A DNA stretch of 64,000 nucleotides from Megasphaera_A sueciensis (GTDB lineage: Bacteria; Bacillota; Negativicutes; Veillonellales; Megasphaeraceae), in the NCBI RefSeq assembly GCF_050219315.1, contig NZ_CP116939.1, positions 124,001 through 188,000 on the forward strand, in the 5' to 3' direction. The notes beneath the pieces were generated by a model. It searched no databases. It saw nothing but the letters and a program-made list of their open reading frames with translations, and was not told where the DNA came from. Below, in pieces: positions 26,397 to 33,329 of the stretch. Numbering within the stretch: position 1 is the first letter of the stretch; each line of letters opens with the position of its first letter. A program made the translations under genes and the position numbers.

Positions 26397-26431
26397 AGGA
26401 TGGGTATGGAATATGTACCCATCCTTTTTTT
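26397..26431 (+). terminator. Riboswitch-controlled terminator of queT-queF
   Basis: A perfect 10-bp stem AGGATGGGTA (26397-26406) and TACCCATCCT (26416-26425) followed by seven T. Its 5' arm AGGATGG is also complementary to CCATCCT inside the aptamer (26355-26361). Ligand-bound aptamer would therefore free the terminator (OFF), while the unbound form would make an antiterminator. Confidence 0.85.
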
Positions 26432-26462
26432 GTGTGAATATACGTAAAGGAGGTGTTGGCCA

Positions 26463-26957
26463 ATGTATAATTTTCTTTCTGATACAAAACGTATGACTAT
26501 TTCTGCGATGGTTATTACTGTATATATTGTTTTACTCTATATGACACAGAGTATTTCTTTTGGAGCTTATCAGATACGTATTGCAACTGCACTATATGCT
26601 TTGGCTTATATTTATCCTTTCTTAGTTGTTCCGCTGGGGATTGCGAACCTTTTGTCCAACTTTTTTTTTGGTGGATTGGGAATTATTGATATGTTGGGAG
26701 GCTGTGCAGTAGGAATCATAACAACTTGGATGATTACACAAATTAATTTTCGTAATCTGAATATATGGTTTATTGCTTTACCAATCTGGATTGTTCCATC
26801 TTTGTGTGTCAGTGTTTGGTTATCTTATTTGCTGCAGATTCCTTATAGTGTGCTGGCTGGCAGCTTGATGGTCGGCCAGCTGCCGCCGGCTATTGTAGGA
26901 GTAGTGATGGTACATGCACTGCAGCGGGTTTATATGCCGGGGAGGCAGAGTCTATGA
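26463..26957 (+). CDS. queT: QueT-family queuosine precursor transporter
   Basis: A 164-residue membrane protein with about five hydrophobic segments, belonging to the QueT family of ECF-type substrate-binding (S) components, which import queuosine precursors such as preQ1. The IRIATALYALAYIYPFLVVP and GGLGIIDMLGGCAVGII regions are family-like. It works with a shared ECF energising module that is not in this window. The assignment is strongly supported by the preQ1-type riboswitch and by queF downstream. A near-perfect AAAGGAGGTG site precedes ATG 26463. queF overlaps its end by four bases. Confidence 0.88.
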   Translation: MYNFLSDTKRMTISAMVITVYIVLLYMTQSISFGAYQIRIATALYALAYIYPFLVVPLGIANLLSNFFFGGLGIIDMLGGCAVGIITTWMITQINFRNLNIWFIALPIWIVPSLCVSVWLSYLLQIPYSVLAGSLMVGQLPPAIVGVVMVHALQRVYMPGRQSL

Positions 26958-27448
26958 GTAGAACGAATAGCGAGTTGCAAGGGGTAACCCAATTGGGCAG
27001 CAATCATACGTCATATCATTTTGACTATGATCCTTCTTTGTTGGAAACCTTTGCAAACAAGCATAATGACAGAGATTATTTTGTGAAATTCAATTGTCCC
27101 GAATTTACGAGTCTTTGCCCTAAAACCGGACAACCTGATTATGCGGCGATTTATATTTGCTATGTTCCGCAAAAACTGATGGTCGAAAGTAAATCTTTGA
27201 AACTTTATTTGTTTAGTTTTCGCAATCACGGTGACTTTCATGAAGATTGTGTAAATATCATCATGGACGATTTGATTATGCTTATGGATCCGAAATATAT
27301 TGAGGTATGGGGAAAATTCTTGCCGCGTGGCGGTATTTCTATTGATCCATATTGTAATTATGGCAAGGAAGGGACTCCGTGGAAACAAGTTGCATGGCAG
27401 CGCTTGACGCAGCATGATGTATATCCGGAAAAAGTAGATAATCGATAA
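26954..27448 (+). CDS. queF: NADPH-dependent 7-cyano-7-deazaguanine reductase
   Basis: Reduces the nitrile preQ0 to the amine preQ1, the four-electron step of queuosine synthesis. This is the short unimodular QueF (164 residues). The active-site Cys lies in SLCPKTGQPDYA near residue 55 with the catalytic Asp a few residues on, and the substrate-binding motif ESKSLKLYLFSFRNHGDFHE near 77 is complete. No queC, queD or queE is nearby, so preQ0 may come from elsewhere in the genome or from uptake. It overlaps queT by ATGA and is followed by an exceptionally long hairpin. Confidence 0.96.
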   Translation: MSRTNSELQGVTQLGSNHTSYHFDYDPSLLETFANKHNDRDYFVKFNCPEFTSLCPKTGQPDYAAIYICYVPQKLMVESKSLKLYLFSFRNHGDFHEDCVNIIMDDLIMLMDPKYIEVWGKFLPRGGISIDPYCNYGKEGTPWKQVAWQRLTQHDVYPEKVDNR

Positions 27449-27453
27449 AAATA

Positions 27454-27513
27454 CAAGCTGTCAAATAGTAAACCCCTCTCCGGTCGGAGAGGGGTTTACT
27501 ATTTGACAGCTTG
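27454..27513. terminator. 28-bp perfect hairpin between convergent genes
   Basis: A perfect 28-bp inverted repeat (27454-27481 and 27486-27513) around the four-base loop GGTC. The stem includes a GC-rich ACCCCTCTCC/GGAGAGGGGT apex. It lies between queF and the convergent minus-strand gene, as a terminator would, but no T-tract follows on either strand. It may be an RNase III-type processing site or a 3'-end protecting hairpin instead. Confidence 0.7.
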
Positions 27514-27526
27514 ATGATTGATAGGA

Positions 27527-27922
27527 TTACCTTTTGTGAGACCCTTTCATTGCTTCTGTTTCCTGAACCTTTTTTAACACGTTGTTTGCCATATGGGCGC
27601 GGCCTTTAATAACATTGTTGCCGGTTTTAATCGATTCGGGATAGAAATTGCTTTTATAAGAACGCTTTGCTGTTTTAGAAATCATTTCCTTAAGCTGAAT
27701 TGTCTGATCATCTACATTATAGACATAAGTACAGTTGTCCGTAACACCATCCGCTTTTTCTATTGTCTTAAAGGTGAGAATTGTCATTCCCTTTTCTGTA
27801 GTAATTTTAGCTGAATCCATATCAATGGCGATATGTTGATTATATTGCCATATATTGTTGGCAGCCCAGGCAGGAGCAGATAATGCTAAAGACAGGCCTA
27901 ACGCAATCATTAACTTTTTCAC
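27527..27922 (-). CDS. Small secreted protein of unknown function
   Basis: A 131-residue protein with a clear signal peptide (MKKLMIALGLSLALSAPAWA, cleaved after AWA). The mature part of about 110 residues is rich in Thr, Lys and Asp and includes TYVYNVDDQTIQLKEM. Its two-strand pattern resembles small periplasmic proteins common in Veillonellaceae, but I recognise no family. The start is taken as GTG 27922, about 10 bases after AAAGGCGG; an upstream ATG at 27946 would overlap that site. It is probably monocistronic. Confidence 0.7.
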   Translation of the reverse strand: MKKLMIALGLSLALSAPAWAANNIWQYNQHIAIDMDSAKITTEKGMTILTFKTIEKADGVTDNCTYVYNVDDQTIQLKEMISKTAKRSYKSNFYPESIKTGNNVIKGRAHMANNVLKKVQETEAMKGSHKR

Positions 27923-28002
27923 TAGTAATACACCGCCTTTTTTCATAATATATATTATTATAGCATGAAATCATAAGAAGATACAGATATAAAATAGTAA
28001 AA

Positions 28003-29109
28003 TCACTTGCCTTTAATGCAGATATACATCCATTTTGGCAGATGCAATTTAGGCAGTAGTGCCGAAAATCCAACGGAACATAATGTAACGATGCAGTATA
28101 TAATGATAATATGCAGTGAACGCAGATATATATGCAAGTGTGCAGCCAGTCCGGTCAATAAAGACAAAAATACGGGATGGACCAGATAGATAGGATACGA
28201 ATAATTTCCGAGCATGTTGAATAAACGGTGTACGTTTTGCGGTACGGGGCGGCATTCCCACCAATATAATAAAAACAGCAGAGTGGATACTGTATAAAGC
28301 ATACCGGTAGGACTGAGCTGATGGACAGTATACACAGCAGATAGGGCATCGTAATGGAGATATTTCATGACACCATAAAAACTTATCAATATTCCTGCAG
28401 TAGAAATGATTTGCAATATATTGACAAAAAGTCCATGCTGAAATAGCCATTTTTTTATATCATCAAAATGTTCGGCTGTATAACCGCCAAACATAAAAAT
28501 AAAAAGATAATGAAGAATAACGTAATTCAAACGATAATTAAAAGCATCCTGCCATAAAGGGGAAGAAAAGTGAAAATCCCAAATGTAGCTTGAATAAAAA
28601 TTGAATACGACATTGGCAATAAATAATAAAGGGAACCAAAACCACGGCTTGTGATTCATAAAACGCAGCATAGGACGCCATACAGGCATTAAAATATAAA
28701 ACCAAAGCAGGATAACCAGAAAATATATATGATACATTGCCAGACCATACCATAGCGTCTTCACCACATTTGCCGGTTCAAAAATGGTGAAAGTATGGCT
28801 TAAAACAGATGAATACAACATATAGAAAAAAGACCATGTCACATAAGGAATCAGTACAGTTTTCATGCGTCGGCGCACATAGGTAGTATATGAAAAAGGT
28901 TTACATAACGGTTCGCTGTAAAACATACCGAATGCGGATAAAAAGAAAAATGCCGGTACAGAAAAACGGGAAAGGATTTCCAATACAGCGACGAGTCCTA
29001 AATTTGGCGTCGGATTCGTAAGTGCGATCGAACCAATGTGAATGCCGATAACTCCCAGCATGCATATACCTCGCATATAATTGATAGAATTAATAAATCG
29101 TTTTGACAT
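28003..29109 (-). CDS. Acyltransferase 3 family membrane protein
   Basis: A 368-residue polytopic protein of the acyltransferase-3 family, which O-acetylates or O-acylates surface sugars at the inner membrane. About ten hydrophobic segments are visible. The N-terminal MRGICMLGVIGIHIG carries the catalytic His of the RxxA/H signature, followed by FSVPAFFFLSAFGMFYSEP near residue 50 and GNYSYPIYLVHPVF near 315. It starts at ATG 29109 after AGAGGTG; an ATG seven codons upstream is less likely. A perfect palindrome lies between it and the divergent ECF gene. Its substrate could be the LPS or exopolysaccharide made at 44-64 kb. Confidence 0.85.
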   Translation of the reverse strand: MSKRFINSINYMRGICMLGVIGIHIGSIALTNPTPNLGLVAVLEILSRFSVPAFFFLSAFGMFYSEPLCKPFSYTTYVRRRMKTVLIPYVTWSFFYMLYSSVLSHTFTIFEPANVVKTLWYGLAMYHIYFLVILLWFYILMPVWRPMLRFMNHKPWFWFPLLFIANVVFNFYSSYIWDFHFSSPLWQDAFNYRLNYVILHYLFIFMFGGYTAEHFDDIKKWLFQHGLFVNILQIISTAGILISFYGVMKYLHYDALSAVYTVHQLSPTGMLYTVSTLLFLLYWWECRPVPQNVHRLFNMLGNYSYPIYLVHPVFLSLLTGLAAHLHIYLRSLHIIIIYCIVTLCSVGFSALLPKLHLPKWMYICIKGK

Positions 29110-29145
29110 ATGACACCTCTGCGGATACAATAATATATAGTGATT

Positions 29146-29161
29146 CCAGTTTATAAACTGG
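29146..29161. promoter_or_regulatory. 16-bp perfect palindrome in a divergent promoter region
   Basis: CCAGTTTATAAACTGG lies between the minus-strand acyltransferase gene and the plus-strand ECF S component gene. This is the position and symmetry expected of an operator for a dimeric regulator. No regulator is known to bind it. Confidence 0.5.
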
Positions 29162-29214
29162 TGACTTTTCTATTATAACAAATTTTAGCTGATTATGCAG
29201 AGGCGATTTAAAAT

Positions 29215-29715
29215 ATGGAATACAATCAAACACGAACGATTACCAGGACGGCACTGCTTTTGGCAAGTACACTCATTTTGCAGAGCTTGCGCCTTGTCCT
29301 GCCGCTGCCTCCGCAGACAAGTATGTTTCTCATTGGGTCTTTGGTCAATTTATGTTTTGTTTTAGCTGTTTTGAAGATTGGTTGGAAATCAGGTCTGCTG
29401 ATAGCGTTAGTAACACCTGTATTTGCTTATGTGGAAGGAATGCTGCCTTTTTTGCCTTTTGTTTTTCCTGTGGCTGCTGGCAATTGCACATATATTGGAG
29501 CCTGTTTTATTTTGAAACGCTGGGACATTCTCGGCCTATGTGTAGCCGCTTGTATTAAAGCAGCTGCTATGTATCTATCTTTTTATTTTCTTTTTAGTTT
29601 AGTTGCTTTCCCTGAAATGGTACGTCATATGATTTTATTGGTTATGAGCTGGCCTCAAAGTATAACGGCCATTTTCGGAGGGATAGCGGCTTATGTCATT
29701 TCTAAACGTATATAA
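29215..29715 (+). CDS. ECF transporter S component-like membrane protein
   Basis: A 166-residue integral membrane protein with about five helices, the size and topology of the substrate-binding subunit of an ECF vitamin transporter. An N-terminal TRTALLLASTLILQSLRL helix is followed by a short loop (PLPPQTSMFLIGSLVN), as in S components. The substrate cannot be read directly. It is followed by a DUF3592 gene and then folE-folP-folB-folK, which makes folate, a pterin or a related vitamin worth considering. No energising module is nearby. Confidence 0.65.
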   Translation: MEYNQTRTITRTALLLASTLILQSLRLVLPLPPQTSMFLIGSLVNLCFVLAVLKIGWKSGLLIALVTPVFAYVEGMLPFLPFVFPVAAGNCTYIGACFILKRWDILGLCVAACIKAAAMYLSFYFLFSLVAFPEMVRHMILLVMSWPQSITAIFGGIAAYVISKRI

Positions 29716-29747
29716 CGTGTTTAATGGTAGTATAGGAGGTTTTACAT

Positions 29748-30146
29748 ATGAGTATTTTTTATTATATCCCCGCTGCTTTAGGAATACTGTTCATTGGAGT
29801 CGGCATATACAATGGCTGGAAATTACGCTGTTTGATTCGGCATTGCAGTCAACCTGTCAAAGGTACAGTCAAGGGGTTTGATGTCAAAACTCTTAAAAGC
29901 GGAGATATGTATTTTCCTGTTTTAGCCTATAAGGTGAAGGATAATATGTATCGTTCACGTTATGAAATAGGGGATTCGGAATGGAATTTTGAAGCGGGAG
30001 ATATTGTGGATATGCGTTATAATCCCCATCAGCCCGAGCAAATTTATCTGGACCATAATCAATCCCTATTTCGTCAATACGCATCTCCTTTTTTTATTAT
30101 TATCGGTGGACTCCTTTTTATGGTGGCATACTATAAATGGATGTGA
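29748..30146 (+). CDS. DUF3592 domain-containing membrane protein
   Basis: A 132-residue protein with membrane helices at each end (about residues 4-22 and 112-130) and a central soluble domain of about 80 residues (PVKGTVKGFDVKT ... GDIVDMRYNPHQPEQIYL). That layout and the VDMRYNP-type motif match DUF3592. The function is unknown. The GGAGG site ahead of ATG 29748 is strong. It ends before a terminator, so it is separated from folE and belongs with the ECF gene upstream. Confidence 0.75.
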   Translation: MSIFYYIPAALGILFIGVGIYNGWKLRCLIRHCSQPVKGTVKGFDVKTLKSGDMYFPVLAYKVKDNMYRSRYEIGDSEWNFEAGDIVDMRYNPHQPEQIYLDHNQSLFRQYASPFFIIIGGLLFMVAYYKWM

Positions 30147-30196
30147 AAATATGTGGTAATAAAGTAAATAGCCGGTAGCTTCTATAAGCTTTTTCT

Positions 30197-30229
30197 TAGC
30201 CAGCAGCAGCACTGGCTACTGTTTTTTCT
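30197..30229 (+). terminator. Terminator before folE
   Basis: TAGCCAG (30197-30203) and CTGGCTA (30212-30218) around an eight-base CAGCAGCA loop, followed by CTGTTTTTTCT. Confidence 0.8.
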
Positions 30230-30232
30230 CTG

Positions 30233-30241
30233 TGGTATAAT
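30233..30241 (+). promoter_or_regulatory. Extended -10 promoter of the fol operon
   Basis: TGGTATAAT, an extended -10 (TGn plus a perfect TATAAT at 30236-30241), lies about 43 bases before folE. No good -35 is visible. Confidence 0.5.
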
Positions 30242-30284
30242 TGGATAATAATTTGAAATATATAATTTCTGTAAAGGAGCAGTT

Positions 30285-30869
30285 ATGACAGAACATAAGG
30301 TAAATCCAAAGGCTGTTGCGGCTATGACAACGTTTTTGGAAGTGTTGGGAGTGGATTTAAAAAAACTTGGCATGGAAAAAACTCCGTATCGTGTAGCGGA
30401 GGCTTATGCAGAATTTTTCTCTGGATTACAAGAAAATCCTGATTCCCAATGGGGAGAATTGATACAAACCGCTTCTAATGGGTTGGTGGCTGTGCGGAAT
30501 TTGCGGTTTTATTCTATTTGTGAACATCATCTGCTCCCTTTTTTTGGAACAGTACAGATAGCATATTATCCTCATAACGGACAAATTGCCGGGTTTGGTC
30601 ATTTTGCTGATGTTGTTAGCGTGCTTACTCGACGCCCTCAGCTTCAAGAACGATTCACGGCTCAGCTTTGTGATTCTATTGATGCAGGGGTGCATACCGA
30701 AGGAACGTTGGTCATTGTTAAGGCAATACACTTATGTTTGACTATGCGTAATAGTACTGCTTTGGATTCGGATATTGTGACAGCAGCTTCCAGCGGCTGT
30801 CTTAAAAAAGGGACAGAGCCATATATGGAAGCTTGGAAATTATTAACAAGGAAGGATACCGATGAGTAA
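30285..30869 (+). CDS. folE: GTP cyclohydrolase I
   Basis: First step of tetrahydrofolate synthesis, GTP to dihydroneopterin triphosphate. The zinc-binding Cys and His lie in ICEHHLLPFFG near residue 76, with the third ligand Cys in HLCLTMRN near 147. GFGHFADVVSVLTRRPQLQE near 105 forms the substrate pocket. At 194 residues it is the standard FolE type I. The conserved R-G-V after TMR is here N-S-T, a variation outside the zinc ligands. An AAAGGAG site precedes ATG 30285. folP overlaps its last 8 bp. Confidence 0.95.
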   Translation: MTEHKVNPKAVAAMTTFLEVLGVDLKKLGMEKTPYRVAEAYAEFFSGLQENPDSQWGELIQTASNGLVAVRNLRFYSICEHHLLPFFGTVQIAYYPHNGQIAGFGHFADVVSVLTRRPQLQERFTAQLCDSIDAGVHTEGTLVIVKAIHLCLTMRNSTALDSDIVTAASSGCLKKGTEPYMEAWKLLTRKDTDE

Positions 30870-31701
30870 TCAAATACGGAATTATCACTGGCAGGATGGG
30901 AAAAAATTGGAAGTGGGAAAAAGAACATTGATCATGGGAATCTTAAACATTACTCCTGATTCTTTCTCTGATGGGGGAAAATGGGATCATATAGAACGAG
31001 CGCTGCAGCATATGGAGAACATGGTTGATGAAGGAGCGGATATCATCGATATCGGTGCTGAATCAACCCGGCCAGGATTCATCCCGATTTCCGCCGAAGA
31101 AGAGATAAAACGGTTGGCACAGATACTGCCGGAAATTACAGCGCGCTGTCCAGTGCCTGTATCTGTTGATACGTATAAGGCGAAGACTGCAGCGTATGCG
31201 GTGAGTGCAGGAGCACACATAATAAATGATATATGGGGACTCCAGTATGAACAGGAACCAGGAAAAATGGCTCACGTTGCGGCAACTTGTGATATTCCCG
31301 TTGTAGTTATGCATAATCAAAACGGAACAGTTTATCATAATATGATAGAAGACATAAGGAATTTTTTCACCCGTTCTGTAGAAATTGCTAAGCATGCCGG
31401 CATGCGGAAAGAAAATATTATTATGGATCCGGGAATCGGATTTGGTAAAACCGCAGAACAGAATATCTATCTTCTCCGCCATCTACGGCAATTAACAACA
31501 TTGCCGTATCCTATGCTATTGGGAACATCTCGCAAGGGGTTTATCGGCCAAGTGCTTGATTTGCCTGTAACCGAACGGATGGAAGGTACGGGAGCCACTT
31601 GTGTAGCGGGTATTTTAGCTGGATGTGATATCATGCGCGTTCATGATGTAAAACCTATAGTCCGGATGTGTAAAATGGCGGATGTACTAAAAGATTGTTG
31701 A
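30862..31701 (+). CDS. folP: Dihydropteroate synthase
   Basis: Condenses dihydropterin pyrophosphate with p-aminobenzoate to dihydropteroate; the sulfonamide target. TIM-barrel motifs are all present: MGILNITPDSFSDGGK near residue 30, DIGAESTRPG near 64 and the pABA/phosphate loop GTSRKGFIG near 222. The C-terminus has MRVHDVK. The 279-residue length is normal. The start overlaps folE by 8 bp, implying coupled translation. folB follows after 94 bp, so the gene order is folE-folP-folB-folK. Confidence 0.96.
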   Translation: MSNQIRNYHWQDGKKLEVGKRTLIMGILNITPDSFSDGGKWDHIERALQHMENMVDEGADIIDIGAESTRPGFIPISAEEEIKRLAQILPEITARCPVPVSVDTYKAKTAAYAVSAGAHIINDIWGLQYEQEPGKMAHVAATCDIPVVVMHNQNGTVYHNMIEDIRNFFTRSVEIAKHAGMRKENIIMDPGIGFGKTAEQNIYLLRHLRQLTTLPYPMLLGTSRKGFIGQVLDLPVTERMEGTGATCVAGILAGCDIMRVHDVKPIVRMCKMADVLKDC

Positions 31702-31795
31702 TTAGTACATGCATGGGGCAGCAGATAATTTACAAAAGTCGAAAAGGGCATGTTATTGACGTATGATTACCTATGTTGGTAAAAAAGGACAAAGA

Positions 31796-32167
31796 ATGGG
31801 AATGGATAAAATTATATTAAAAGGAATGCACTTTTACGGATATCATGGTTATTTTCCCGAAGAACAGTGTACAGGTCAGTCTTTTATCATTGATATAACA
31901 ATGACGAAAGACCTTACCAAAGCGGGATATACAGATGCATTAACTGATACGGTAGATTATGGTGCGGTGTATGGCTGTATAAAAAAAATAGTGGAAGGAA
32001 AGCCGTGCAAGCTTATTGAAAAAGTAGCGTATATCATTGCTGATACTATACTGGATGAGTTTTCTCCTAGTCGAGTTCAAGTGATCGTACATAAACCCCA
32101 GGCACCGCTGGACGGTCCTTTTGACGACGTTGCTGTCGTGATTGAAAGGAGTAAAAGCTGTGACTGA
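31796..32167 (+). CDS. folB: Dihydroneopterin aldolase
   Basis: Cleaves dihydroneopterin to 6-hydroxymethyl-dihydropterin and glycolaldehyde. The family signature KIILKGMHFYGYHGYFPEE near the N-terminus includes the conserved Tyr and Glu, and the second half has TVDYGAVYG, LIEKVAYIIAD and HKPQAPLDGPFDDV, with the conserved Lys. About 123 residues, typical for FolB. Start ATG 31796 is 6 bp after AAGGA; the longer in-frame start at 31763 lacks a ribosome binding site. folK starts 8 bp before its stop. Confidence 0.94.
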   Translation: MGMDKIILKGMHFYGYHGYFPEEQCTGQSFIIDITMTKDLTKAGYTDALTDTVDYGAVYGCIKKIVEGKPCKLIEKVAYIIADTILDEFSPSRVQVIVHKPQAPLDGPFDDVAVVIERSKSCD

Positions 32168-32663
32168 GTATTATATCGGAATAGGTTCTAATATGGGAAA
32201 TCGTGAATACATGCTTCGCAAGGCTGTCGAAACATTACGAAAATGCGATGGAATTGTGATAAAGTCGCTTTCTTCCATATATGAGACACCGCCATGGGGG
32301 AAAATAAACCAAGCATCATTCTTAAATGCAGCGCTTAAAATCGAATCGGAATTAGATCCGGAAGATACGCTGCGAACCTGTTTGGCCGTAGAAATTGCCT
32401 TAGGACGGGTACGGCATGAAAAATGGGGGGCTCGTACAATAGATTTGGATTTACTTTGCAGTCCGGCTATTGAAATGGAAACCGTTCTGCTTACATTGCC
32501 GCATCCTTATATGACACAGCGAGCTTTTGTCCTTGTCCCTTTACATGAAATTGCACCGGGACTTATGGTGAAGGGTCGGACTATTGAAGCGTGGATGAGT
32601 GAACTTAATGATGTAGATACTATTAAATTTTTAGCACCTATGGAACTACAGGAGGATACATAA
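32160..32663 (+). CDS. folK: 2-amino-4-hydroxy-6-hydroxymethyldihydropteridine pyrophosphokinase
   Basis: Pyrophosphorylates 6-hydroxymethyl-dihydropterin to the substrate used by FolP. The GIGSNMGNRE motif is at the N-terminus, and the catalytic-core signature RVRHEKWGARTIDLDLL near residue 82 holds the metal-binding Asp pair. At 167 residues it is complete. It starts with GTG 32160, 8 bp after AAAGGAG inside folB. The ORF could be extended upstream to 32142 but that start has no site. It ends exactly one base before the response regulator start. Confidence 0.94.
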   Translation: MTEYYIGIGSNMGNREYMLRKAVETLRKCDGIVIKSLSSIYETPPWGKINQASFLNAALKIESELDPEDTLRTCLAVEIALGRVRHEKWGARTIDLDLLCSPAIEMETVLLTLPHPYMTQRAFVLVPLHEIAPGLMVKGRTIEAWMSELNDVDTIKFLAPMELQEDT

Positions 32664-33329
32664 ATGGAAAAAATACTGGTTGCCGATGATGAACAATTGA
32701 TGCGTCAGCTAGTCGTTGATTTTCTTAAACCAGAAGGATATGAAATTATTCAAGCGGCTGATGGCAAACAAGCACTGGAATTATATACCGAACATCATCC
32801 GGATTTAGTTCTTCTTGATGTTATGATGCCGGGATATGATGGCTGGACCGTATGCAGAGAGATTCGGCGTGAATCCTCTATTCCTATTATGATGATCACA
32901 GCAAAAGGAGAAGAAATAGATCAGTTGTTTGCTTATGATTTAGGTGTGGATGAATATATTACAAAACCCTTCAGTCCTAAAATCCTTATTGCTAAAATCA
33001 AAGCTGTATTGCGGCGAGGGCAACAGGAACAGCAGCATCAGGCAGCAGAAGGGGTTTCTATTGACCAAGATGCACATCAAGTCGTTTTAGATGGAGAAGT
33101 TTTAGATTTGAGCCCTACAGAATATAAACTTTTAAACTATCTTATGAGCAATGCAGGAAAAGCCTTAAGCCGCCGGCAGATATTAAATAAAGTGTGGGAT
33201 TATGATTACTATGGAGATCTGCGAACAGTCGATACGCATATCAATCGCCTGCGCATTAAACTTGGCAATAAAGGCAAACTCATTCAAACCGTCCGTGGCT
33301 ACGGATACCGCTACGAACAAAAATTATGA
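32664..33329 (+). CDS. OmpR/PhoB-family response regulator
   Basis: A 221-residue two-component response regulator. The receiver domain has the acidic pair at VADDEQ, the phosphoacceptor Asp in VLLDVMMPGYDGW near residue 53 and the Lys in ITKPFSP near 104. The C-terminal winged-helix domain contains SPTEYKLLNYLMSN and the recognition region RTVDTHINRLRIKLG. It overlaps the sensor kinase gene by four bases and directly follows folK, so it might be transcribed from the fol promoter. The signal and target genes are unknown. Confidence 0.94.
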   Translation: MEKILVADDEQLMRQLVVDFLKPEGYEIIQAADGKQALELYTEHHPDLVLLDVMMPGYDGWTVCREIRRESSIPIMMITAKGEEIDQLFAYDLGVDEYITKPFSPKILIAKIKAVLRRGQQEQQHQAAEGVSIDQDAHQVVLDGEVLDLSPTEYKLLNYLMSNAGKALSRRQILNKVWDYDYYGDLRTVDTHINRLRIKLGNKGKLIQTVRGYGYRYEQKL

